The notes beneath the pieces were generated by a model that was not told the origin of the DNA, did not search any database, and worked only from the letters and a program-made list of their open reading frames with translations. Source: Zymoseptoria tritici IPO323 (taxonomy: Eukaryota; Ascomycota; Dothideomycetes; Mycosphaerellales; Mycosphaerellaceae). From it: a stretch of 64,000 nt of DNA. A program made the translations under genes and the position numbers. Shown piece by piece: positions 31,413 through 41,490 of the stretch. Location: the NCBI RefSeq assembly GCF_000219625.1, contig NC_018217.1:3720001-3784000 (forward strand), read 5' to 3'. How positions within the stretch are numbered: the stretch's first letter is position 1; every line of letters begins with the position of its first letter.

Positions 31413-33824
31413 GTTGGTGAAGTTGTTGTGGTGAAGTCGAGTAACGAGGAGGCGGAGGTTGTGAGGTTGTGACTGGCTTCCAATTTGCGCGAATTCGGGA
31501 CTTGGCCACCACGCTCACGCACATGCCAACAGCAGCAACTTCAGTGCATGTGCCAGGCTCAGCGTGTCATGCCAGTACAGATGACCAGCAGAGACTTCGG
31601 CAATCGGTTGGCTCGTGTCCTTGGGTGGGAGTTGCTCGGGTATGCGACGTTCTGGCTTTCTTGGCCACAATCGTGGAGACAAGCACGGCGAATGGACGGG
31701 ATCGTGGACGAGCTCTCTCGCGAGTACAACATATAACGGATACTGCTTCATGCGAAAATGAGTACGTGGATTACGCTACTTGTGGCAATCTTGGACCGTC
31801 TGCATACCCGCTTCTTCGCTGTTCTCGAGGCGGCACTGTGCCGATGAATGCGCAATTTCGGGACGCGATCGACGGTGATCAAAGGAGCGTGTGCGCGCAG
31901 CTGGGAAGGGTGCGCAACAAAAGGTGGTGAACGAGAGGGGATTGAAGGAGAGAGAGATTCAAGTTCGTGAACGCAAGGAAAGCCCAACGGGACTACCCGT
32001 GTGATGTCCGGACCCGGCTCACGTGACGGATGTATTTCACGATGCCATGCTAGTTACCTCTGCTCTCCTGCTCAAACTGCACATCCAAGCGAAAGCTGTG
32101 CGGTGGAGATAGTGCGGCGAGGTGGCGAGTTGCGTGTCGGGCTCCGTACTGCGACATATACAATAGCCTGTGGTTGTTGATTGCTTGAGATCCACCGGAA
32201 AGAGTGCACCCTCGGTGGCTTGGAGCGTGCGGTTTCAGTGGAAGCATGGAGGTAGCACAGGGCCGTGAAGACAGCAATTGTAAATGTTGCTCGCTCGAGT
32301 CTGGTAGAATGATCTCTCCCGCAGACATCTCACTCTGAAGTGAAGCTGCTGAGCGCGACCGTGTGTTTGGCGAGCTTGGAAACACCTGTGAGGCTCGTGG
32401 TCTTTTCTCCTCGCCGGACAGTCGTAGACAATGCTGTGACCTGATCCTCTCGGACTTTCCCGATCATAGCGGTCACGCAATACAAAACTGCAGATGTCTT
32501 GCGTGGTATGGCGGCCTGTATCTCATAGCTCTCCTGCGTATATGAAGAGACAGGGCGACTTGACTCGGCGGCAGCGGGTGGTTTTGCTGTTGATAAAAGG
32601 AGGCACGATCGCGGAGACTGACGGAAGGAATCCTCAATGCCGTAAGCCGCAGACGCAGCGAAAGACGTCGCCGTATGCCCACGTTGCGTAGAAGTAGGGA
32701 AGTCCTCGGCATGACAGTTAGCATGGGCTCACCGCCTTTTCTTATCCCCGCCATCGCGTCGCAACCCTAAAAGGTCAAAAGTGTATCAAACGCGCCGTTG
32801 TCCTTGTATTGTTGAGTTCGATCCCGCGTTGCTGCTGTTAGTGCCGAGACTGACAAGGAGAGCCTATAACGCCTGCTGCACGATGCACATCATATATATG
32901 CGCGCATGCATGTTACAGGTGGGCGGCAAGAATGATCGTGAAGAAGGGATCTTCGAAGATCATAGGCGTAGAAGTGCCGACTAAGGCCCTGGCAGCATTG
33001 GCGTCAAACCGAGCTGCAGAATCGGAAGGCACGATGGGCGACATCACCTTTTGTCGTTGACCATATTGGTGGTCTTTTGACGGACCCGTGGACATTTGGA
33101 ACGAGCGGTACGTAGACGGGTCGCCCCGCCTTGTGGGCTGAAGAATTCTCCGAGGATTTTGCCGTGTCGATCAACGCACTTCACATTGGTTCTGTTCTTC
33201 TCCCAAAGTCGCACGCGGGACGGCTAACTACATCGCCGTCCACTGCATGCCACCCACGAACGCACAACACGGCATCTCGAGACCCAAGGAGTCGGCACTG
33301 CATGGGCAGCACTGGAGCGGAAGATGTCCCACTGTCGGACGGTAGACTTTCCAGCGCTCCCTTACCATCGGCATGGGTTCATTTGGACTGCAGGCAGCTT
33401 ACTGCACCTACTGCGATCTAATGCAAGCAATGCCGACTCTCCTGCATCATGCACCCTACCGGGTTTCATCTCTTCCTCTTTCTTCCTGTTGCAGTCTTAC
33501 TCTCATTGTTTGGTTCAACGACTCTGGCAAGAACATCCTCGTACCTCTGTGTCGGGTGCTGGCTGTGGTGATGCATATCCTTCTCTCATCGTTGCGCGCG
33601 TCTTCTCATACACTCGTTTGACTGGGGAAAAAGTCCCGATTCCACCGGTGCGATCTCGAGTCGAAGCACTGTCCTGTCGCTACAGCTTTTCCTTTGTTCC
33701 ATTGCACTGACGACTCACGACGATACGCGCCCAGCTACAATTTGTTGAAGTACCGTACCACTCCGGCAGATATCTTCTATGACCACGGCACGCCTTTGCT
33801 TCGTTTCGCTTCTTTTCGTTCGGC
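31413..33824. other. 2.4-kb divergent intergenic region, set2 and AT-hook gene
   Basis: No frame has a recognisable domain or signal peptide, and the short frames on both strands overlap. The region must contain both promoters. I see no transposon ends and no strong repeat in it. Confidence 0.4.
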
Positions 33825-34914
33825 ATGGCGACGCCGCCAGAGCAGCCTTGGACTATTCATGAAAAGGTGTGTGTTGTGCGGAGAGGTGCGAAACAACACG
33901 ATGCTGACAATGCGAGATAGAATTATTTACTGGCCGAGATCATCAAAGGCGCATATCCCACGCCGGATGTGCTGTTGAATTTGGTTCGGAATATGAATGT
34001 CAAGCCTCGCTGGGACGATATTCCCCTTCCCCTGGGTGCGTCGCTGACATCATCCTATGGATCCATATCATCAACACTCAACGATGCCTTACCGTATGGC
34101 ATGGAGTCCACATACTAATCTTCGTTCATTCATAGGACGCTCGTTGAACTCTTGCAAAGCCGTATACGAGGATCTATGGAGGTCTCATTCCATGCAATCG
34201 ATGGCAATGCCATACACGCCAACGCCATTGTCGGCACCAATGCCACCCCACAAACGACCATATCAATTTGAAGGATCATATTCAGCGGGACCAAGCAATC
34301 GCGAGATCAGGCCAAGACCTGCCGTCGTCGCTGGCGGCGCCTATTCCCAACAACCTTCTCCGAACGAGCCTCCGCCAAAGAGGAAGCGCGGGCGTCCAAC
34401 CAAGGCCGAAGCACAGGCCAAGGCAGAGGCTGCGGCGGCAATGAGTGGCGGTGATCCAGGATCTGCGACAACATCACGCTCAGCGACACAGGCTGCTGCA
34501 ACATTCCCACCTCCACCAAACACAGCGGCATCGATGAGAACGGAGGAACTCAAGCCGCCAACGACAGTCGCAGCCCGTATGCCCATCGCGGCCATGCTGA
34601 CGCCAAACCCACGAGAAAAAAGTTCAAGCCATTCTGGCTCCTCGTCCGGCAAGCGACGCCGAGCCCGATCGACCAAGGCTGAGCAGGACGAATTTGGGAC
34701 ATCACGAGAAGGGGGCGGCCAAGGCGAACCACGATACGAATCGCCTTACGGAAGGCCCGGACCTGAAGCGGACGATCCTCCAGCCCGCACCGCCGTGCTA
34801 CGACATCGCGAAGGACATCCGGATCTCCTGCGTGTCGCCTCGCCTCACCCTACCAGCACGACGAGCGGCACGCCGCCGAGCTTTCATACTCACGGCCAGC
34901 CTAGACCACGCTGA
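33825..34914 (+). CDS. AT-hook protein, unknown function
   Basis: Three exons (33825-33866, 33921-34035, 34136-34914) encode 311 aa. The ordered N-terminus (MATPPEQPWTIHEKNYLLAE, then KPRWDDIPLPLGRSLNSC, across both introns) looks like a conserved small DNA/chromatin-associated module; the match of frames over two canonical introns supports the model. The rest is disordered with a classic AT-hook, KRKRGRPTKAEA (near residue 150), and a second basic patch GKRRRARSTKAEQ, so minor-groove DNA binding is likely. The C-terminus after residue 240 is low complexity, and an unrecognised intron there cannot be excluded. Confidence 0.75.
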
Positions 34915-35490
34915 CGTCCATCACTTGATTACGACGTCTACGCATCATGTTTGAGAGCAACGAGAACAACGATACGACCCTTCTGGACCTTTTAATCAGC
35001 ATCTCACGCCGACTTCTCGCCCAATGTCTGCCATTGAATGTCCCGATTTTTCCTTCCTTCTCTAGAATTTCTTCCGCCCACGCGCTTCCCTTTCAATGAT
35101 GTATATTACAATAACGCTGTCACGGCTTCTCCCTTTTCGGAAAATGATGGTGTTCAGAAAGCGGAGCATGAGGACGAATGTTGATGTTTCGATGGAAATG
35201 TATGAATTATATGTCAATTTTCTTTTCACGTATATGTGTACAACACTGTGTGTCGAGCGCTCAATGATGATGCTCATCACCTTGACGCTGTTCATGTGTA
35301 CACTGCCATCTCCTCTGCTCGCACTTTTGTCCTGCCAAGTCATCGAATCGAAATACAGTAATCTGTTTCAGACGTCTTCTTATCCTACATACCATCTGTT
35401 GGTAGACCCGAAACGCCGGGCTATGCAACACGTAAAGTCATTCTGCCGACTGAAAACGGCGTATATGTCAACTGCCCAACCTCCTCAACC
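34915..35490. other. Convergent intergenic region, AT-hook gene and rcf2
   Basis: This AT-richer 3' region of about 0.6 kb between convergent stops has several T-rich and ATG-rich runs but no gene that I can support. Confidence 0.4.
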
Positions 35491-36429
35491 TCAAGGAGCA
35501 TTGACCTTTTTATCTTTGGCCTCCTCGGGGTTGCCTTTGTCCAAATGCTCAGTCTTCTCTTTCTTGTGATGGGTCTCCTTCCCCTTTCCCTTGCCATTCC
35601 CATTCTTCTTCTCATTCTCCGCCTCCCTCTCCTTGACCGCCGCCTCCCGCTCCTTGATCCTCTTCTCCTCCGCCTCCACCATATCCATCCACTGATCCTC
35701 ACCCGCGTATTTCTCGTGGTGGATCTTCTTCTCAATCATATTCTTATGCGTCGGGTCATTCGGATCCAAAATCTTGACCGTCTCCCAGCGTCCAGAACCC
35801 TTCATGCGATCGCCTCCTTCAAACGCCAAACTGACAATCACGGCCGCGAGAGTGAAACCTTGGGCGTACACACGAGCTTGCACGAGTTTTTGCTGGGTGG
35901 TGAGGTAGGGGTTCTTGCCGACGATTCCCATGGCGAGGGAGATGGACGCCACCCAGGAGCCGAGCACGATGCTGTAGCGGTTGTCTTGGAGCCAGGCCAT
36001 GGTCTTCTGCTTGGTCGTTCGGTTGGCATCGAGTTGGTCTTGGAGAATCTGCTGGTCGTCGGCGTAGTCTCGGCCAGGTTGTTTGGAGGCTTCGAAGCGG
36101 CGGGAGTAGGAGTCGGCGGCGACGATGGCTGGGAGTGGAGTCAGATTGTGAGGAGAGACGTGAAAAGAGTCCGAGGAAGCTTACATGCAAAGGTACCCGT
36201 CGAGGCGATCAAGAATGCGCGAAAGGGCAGTGTGAGGCCTCGAAATGCTGGGTATCGTGCTGAGGCGGCATATACACCCAGTGCGCCGAGACCTGTGCCC
36301 GCTGCTCCTCCCATCAAACCACCCGTCAAGGTGGCTCTGGTATTTACGTCAGTGCTGTCGCGTGAGATAGGCTTGATCGCAATCGTACTTGTAGTGAGCG
36401 GACTCTTCTTCTTTCGTGAGGATCTTCAT
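35491..36429 (-). CDS. rcf2: Rcf2-like respiratory supercomplex factor (HIG1 domain)
   Basis: Three exons (36429-36389, 36336-36185, 36128-35491) with 52- and 56-nt introns encode 276 aa. The N-terminal half has the Gly-rich hydrophobic segment GGLMGGAAGTGLGALGVYAA and a second one near FRAFLIASTGTF. The HIG1-type pair of membrane helices follows: YSIVLGSWVASISLAMGIVG and QARVYAQGFTLAAVIVSLAF. These proteins sit in the inner mitochondrial membrane and tune cytochrome c oxidase/supercomplex assembly. The C-terminal 90 residues are a highly charged coiled coil (EAEEKRIKEREAAVKERE) plus a Lys/Gly-rich tail. The gene diverges from rrp36 across 450 bp. Confidence 0.85.
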
Positions 36430-36878
36430 GTTGGCGGTGGTGTGCTGGAGATGTTTGAGGGGAAAGAGAAGGAGCGATCAGGTGAATGAAGAAGCAAAAG
36501 AAGGAACTTCAAAGTCGTCTGATATGACAAGCGATATGCAATGGCAAAGCGGAGCTACGGCGGCTATTGATTTTGGGAGAGCTATGTCATCGGCACGCGA
36601 GTATTTTTCGGAAGCAACCCTGTCTGATGCGGCTGAACTGAGCCGAGAAAGCTCCACTCTTCGAAATGTCGCTCGTTCGCATCGACTTCAGGTTAGTTTG
36701 AGCGAGCAACGAAGTGTCTGCTGTCGAATTGTTCAACTTGGTGGAGACGGCTACATAATTCGGAGCTCATCTGGGACGAGCATCAGCAGTCGCGAAGGAA
36801 CGCTTTATTCCGAGAATCAACTGGACAGCAATTCGACGTTGGAAGCCGCAGGGTAGAGGTTCTCGCAACATCGCGAAT
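36430..36878. promoter_or_regulatory. Divergent promoter region, rcf2 and rrp36
   Basis: The two start codons face away over 449 bp. I see no gene and no recognisable binding site beyond ordinary composition. Confidence 0.4.
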
Positions 36879-37871
36879 ATGGCTGTCCAAGCCGTGAGGA
36901 ACGTGCGACCGCGAGCCGGTGCGGTGGAAGACGACCTGGAGATCGACTCAGAGAACTCGGCGCATGAAGAGGAAGCCGGCCAATCCGGCAGTGGCAGCGA
37001 AGATGAAGGAGATGCCGGGACCGGCGACAGCGAAGTCGACGAGGAGGCTGTAGAGGCAACGCTGAGCAATGTCTCATTCGGAGCATTGAAGCAGGCACAA
37101 GAGTCAATATCGAAGAAGCGAAAGCGCGGATCAGATACCAACGCCGAGCAGGAGGACAAACTGGAGGCACTGCGAGCACGGCTACGGCAGATCAAGGAGC
37201 AGAAAGCGTCCGAGCCTGCACCGGCGAAGAAGTCGAAGCGATCAGAGCCTGCAAAGACGAAGAGACAAGCAGACACAGCACAATCAGACGACGACTCGGA
37301 TTCAGACTCAGGACCATCTGAAGAAGGCGGACCCATGAAATCTCGATCCTCGAAACACGCACCCGGCGCTCAATCCTCGAAATACCAAGTCACTCGCAAG
37401 CGCGTAGTCGTCGACGTTCCCAAGCGAGTCATTCGAGATCCACGCTTCGACGCACTACAACAACACTCAGCCCACACCGGCGACAGTGAAAAAGCGTACA
37501 GTTTCCTCCGCGACTACCAGAAATCAGAAATGGATGAGCTCCGCGCTGCGATCCGCAAAACCAAGAATGAAGAAGACAAGCAAGTCCTCCGTCGGAAGCT
37601 GAATAGTATGGAGAACAAGCTCAAAGCGAAGGCGGAGAAGGAGAGTCAGCAAGAGGTTCTTCGCAAGCATAGACGAGAGGAGCGCGCGAAGGTCGAACAA
37701 GGCAAGACGCCGTTCTACCTCAAGCAGAAGGATATCAAGGAGCAGGCGCTGGTGGAGAAGTTCAAGGGTATGAAGAGCAAGGATCGCGAGAAGTTGATCG
37801 AGAAGCGGAGGAAGAAGGAGGGTCAGAAGGAGAAGAAGCGTATGCCCGAGGCGAGGAGGGTGGTGGGATGA
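36879..37871 (+). CDS. rrp36: Rrp36, 90S pre-ribosome/rRNA processing factor
   Basis: The single exon encodes 330 aa. Acidic N-terminal half and basic C-terminal half are typical of Rrp36. Diagnostic motifs include RDPRFDALQ, YSFLRDYQKSEMDELRAAIR, KTPFYLKQKDIKEQALVEKF and a Lys/Arg-rich end (EKLIEKRRKKEGQKEKKR). The protein acts in early nucleolar cleavage of the 35S pre-rRNA toward 18S rRNA. The start at 36879 gives the expected family length, and no intron is needed. Confidence 0.95.
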   Translation: MAVQAVRNVRPRAGAVEDDLEIDSENSAHEEEAGQSGSGSEDEGDAGTGDSEVDEEAVEATLSNVSFGALKQAQESISKKRKRGSDTNAEQEDKLEALRARLRQIKEQKASEPAPAKKSKRSEPAKTKRQADTAQSDDDSDSDSGPSEEGGPMKSRSSKHAPGAQSSKYQVTRKRVVVDVPKRVIRDPRFDALQQHSAHTGDSEKAYSFLRDYQKSEMDELRAAIRKTKNEEDKQVLRRKLNSMENKLKAKAEKESQQEVLRKHRREERAKVEQGKTPFYLKQKDIKEQALVEKFKGMKSKDREKLIEKRRKKEGQKEKKRMPEARRVVG

Positions 37872-38084
37872 TGATGAAGAGTAAGTATTACGTTAAGGTT
37901 TGGTCTCATTCTATTGTGTCCTGCCTGCCCAATTCGTTGTGTCAATCGTTTGTCCGTCATTGCAAGATCCGTGGCATCATTTCTGGCAGATCCCATCGCT
38001 ACTGTGCTACTGGCTGGCCTACTCTCGGTATCGTTTCGGCTTCTTGACATTTAGTCGCAATCTGGGCCGCGATGCTGCAGGTTG

Positions 38085-39117
38085 CTAAACTGGCGCTCCC
38101 ATCACGGCCACTGGTGCGTTCTGGCCGTTGGTCGCCTGCTGGATGTCCCCGGGAGCCTGACCTTCCGCAGCCTGCTCCGCCATTGGAGCTGCTCCGATTT
38201 CAACAGCGTTTGGGATCGGTGCGCCATTCTGAGCTCCTGCAGCCTTCTTGTTGGTCTTTGGTTTCTGCGGCTTGGTGACTTTGGCGGGTTTTGGAACCTT
38301 TGGCTCTTTCGGCGCTTTGGGAACTTTGCTCTTGTTCGCATCCAGGTCCTTGACCTTCTTAGGAGCCTTCGGAATCTTGGGCGCATTCGGGTCCTTAACC
38401 TTCTTAGGGGCTTTGGGAGCTTTCGAGGTCGTCTGGGTCGTGGTCGGCGCAAAGCCTGCCGGAGCGCTTGTAGAGGCCTGCACATGCTCTGTCGTAGCGA
38501 CCACTGCGGCTTGCCCGGTCCCTACTATTGGGATTGTCGCGGCACTGTCTTTTCGGACCTCACTGTCTTTTTGGGCTCTCCTGGCCCTGGCGACCATGCG
38601 ATCGCGAGCTCCTCCGAGCTGCGCAAAGGTCGAAGTCAGCAAATTTCGCAAGTCGCGATTGTGCGCGCTCGACTTACCGCCATCTGGGGAACTCGTTCGT
38701 ATCTACCGCCTGCCCAGAGCGCCATGAAATGCTCATAATTCGCATTGGCCTCTTCCTCAGTCGCGTCCTTATCCACTTGGAGGATGGAGTGGTACGTTGG
38801 ATACTCGAAGTCCCTGACACCGTGGACGCGGCGGAGACTGGAATGATGGTCAGCGTTCGGCGCATGTTCGTGGCAGCGTTGTCTGCTTACTAGGCATCAT
38901 AGAGTGCCCTGATCTGGCTGTCTTCCAGGACGAGCTGCGCCTCTCCGATCACCCGAATCCTTTCGTGCGCTTCATCGTCGGGAAGGCCATTTTCGAAATC
39001 AATCTCGATGTGGGTGTGCGATCTGGCGAGCGCCGCGTCGATTTGCTGCTGGGTTGCGTTGTACTCCAGGCCCAGATCGGAGTACGGTGTCGGGCCCAAG
39101 TCGAGGCTAGCGGCCAT
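38085..39117 (-). CDS. J-like domain protein with histone H1-like basic tail
   Basis: Three exons (39117-38891, 38837-38678, 38618-38085) with 53- and 59-nt introns encode 306 aa. The N-terminal 95 residues follow the J-domain plan: PYSDLGLEYNATQQQIDAAL, then a helix ending SQIRALYDAYLRRVHG. The HPD tripeptide that activates Hsp70 is missing; the expected position reads SHTHIEID. After a short linker the C-terminal half is Lys/Pro/Ala-rich, with repeated KAPKAPKKVKDPNAPK-type units like a linker-histone tail. No classical Hsp70 co-chaperone activity is expected. A nuclear or nucleic-acid role for the tail is inference. Confidence 0.75.
38271..38437 (-). repeat. Lys-Ala-Pro repeat tract coding the H1-like tail
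   Basis: Units encoding K-A-P-K-x-P-K and KKVKDxxA recur at least twice almost exactly (about 38437-38350). They continue as shorter KxPK units. The repeat explains the spurious long frames on both strands here. Confidence 0.7.
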
Positions 39118-41490
39118 GGTTGGAAAGAATGAATGAGAATGTTGAAGAGAATGTGATGATGAGGGTGCTAAAGCGCAAGAATAGTATGCGATGCGCAGTG
39201 GTGTATGTTGAATTAACATGCGCATGCAGGAGAAAAGAGGTGTTGTGGTGGGAAGAAGAAGAAGAGGAGCTGCGATCCAGAAAAGACGAGACGACTTCTC
39301 CTCGTGGGAAAGCTGCTGCGGACCACTTCTGTACCAGCGGGCTTCATTCACGCACTTCCCGCCAAAATCCAGCTTGGGTTCGCGCGGGACTACCGCAAAA
39401 GCTTAGCGTTACGATCTATCTTTCTGTCGGTCGGGCGAATCACGACCTCGAGAGAAAAGCCTTTCGGCAGGATACGCAAAGATTTGACTGGATTGGCCCG
39501 AACAACTTTCACGAGGGCGAGCAACTTCAGGATCACAAGTCAATACTTCACAGAGATGGTGGACCCATAACGAGGAGGAGCCCCACGAGGATGAAACCTA
39601 AGACTTCACAAGACCGCCCGCAGCGAGACTTCCGTTGGACTTTCGACAAATCTCAGCAACATGCCAAAGGACCCTCAGCGTCTGTACGCCATCACCGACC
39701 GATGTGACACGAGTGGGCCACACCGAGGATTTGCTCTCCAGCTTTTATCCAAGTCAATCGCTGTAATCCCGCGCGACAGTATCGTTGGACCACCCGACCC
39801 TGTGCTGACGAGTTTTGCGTGAAGCAGCTGCTGTTCTCTTCGATTCAGTGGCCTCCATGCTGGCACAAATCAAGACGTCCAAACACGAATTCCTTGCAAA
39901 ATCAGTCTCATCGCCTTACATCCAAATTCTGCAGGTCTAGGCCGGCTGAGACACACGCAGCACCATATCATGAAGAGCGCTGTGAGCAACTCTGTGAGAT
40001 CCAGCACGAAGAAACTGACTGCCTTGTGGTATTGGAGATCAATAGACGATCTCGGTAAACATCTCCTGAACGAAATTGCATGCTATGCCTACATAGTAGC
40101 TTTGGTGGGCAGGGTGCCTCGCAACGAAAAGGAGAGCCACTGCGAGGAGGACAGATTCCACGAGAAGGAGAGAACCCGAGAGGATGAAATATTCCACGAC
40201 GGTGAGCAATTGCACGCAAATGAGAGCTTCCACGAGGATGAGGGACTTTACAGGACGAGCCTCCATGGCGTTCTCTCGTTGAACTTCAGAGCAGCTCTCC
40301 ATCTGCACGCCGCTATCGACCGACCAAAGGCAAGAGAGCCAGGGAGAACATTCTGCGCCCGCTCTCACCATGAGCCGAGCGCTATGATCCGCCGTATGAG
40401 ACTGCCGTCAAACGGCGAGATCATGTACAAGTGGAGGGGAGGTTTTGCTCCGTCCTGGCATACCATTCGTGGACTTCACCACGCCGACTCCTTGTTTTGG
40501 AAGGCTTTGTGATGCTTAGCAACAAAGCGTACTATTTCCTTCGAGCTATTCTCGGGCAAGACTTCAAGTCGCAAGGCCGCGGTGGTGAGTCTCGCCGCGA
40601 AGCATTCCCGGCTGATGGATAACGAGGCCTGGTCTGCCGAGTCCGCCGCAAACTCAATTGGAGAGTTCTACGACAAGGCCTTTCTGCCTTCCCTTTCGCA
40701 TGGCTTTCCTAATACTTCCGTCGCATCGCGTTTCTGGCATCTGGCGGCTCCATTGGAAGAGAAGCTGCGCATCTCGTTGTTGCACACCCTTTCTGATGGT
40801 CTCATCGCAAAGCATCCGGATGCACCCTTTGCAAAGCTTGTCTCCCTCGAAGTCGTTGCAACACACCTTGCTTTGACGTTGGTTTGCTTCGACTGCTGTC
40901 ACTACCCCTGAGATTACACATATGCCATGGCATGGTCCTGACCGCACATCGTACTGGAATCGAAGTACAAGGGCGCTCAGAAGTACGATGGGATGAGCGC
41001 TGTTGACTCTGCGATGCATGTTTCGCATAGCTCTCAGCATCTGCGGTGACAGCCAGCGATCATCTGGTGCAGATTGAACCTGTGTGTCAAAGGTATGGCC
41101 CGAATGAACACTGAGCGAAAACCTGCTGTCCGCTCAGCCGTAGCGGCCTTTTACCTGGCTATTGCCTCTTTTCCCGACCAGCCTCAAACTACACGGCGCC
41201 TTTCGCGTGCGATGTGAACTGTACAAGCATTCATATGCGAACGAAGTGAGACCTTTCGGATTCACAAGCTATCACCGGTCACCGCGCTCTGTCTCATCAC
41301 AAGCGGCGTCCGACCACTTCCTTCCATATACCTTCAGCCACGAACGCTTTCAAACCACTTCCTACACAACAACATCCCACGCAACAACATCTCACACCAC
41401 AACAATCCACCATACCTATTCCAACACCAATCACACATCACTTGACACACTTGCAACACATACCCACACAACTCATCCCACACCTTCAAC
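39118..41490. other. 2.4-kb gene-poor region with degenerate 18-bp repeats
   Basis: No gene can be supported. Reading frames at 39970-40512 and 40582-40911 are long enough to note, but they have no domain, and the first is partly repeat. The CA-rich last 150 bp are probably the leader of GTPase 2. Confidence 0.4.
40126..40255 (+). repeat. Degenerate 18-bp minisatellite, about seven units
   Basis: Units resemble ttccacgaggatgagcaa and in one frame encode FH-x-D/N-E-x hexapeptides (FHEKER, FHDGEQ, LHANES, FHEDEG). A related, more diverged cluster lies at about 39500-39600 (ttcacgagggcgagcaac). Confidence 0.6.

Noticed and set aside
40582..40911. 109-codon plus-strand frame with amphipathic helices
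   Set aside because: Looks protein-like over 60 residues but has no homologue I recognise, a GTG/ATG start in poor context and no linked exons.
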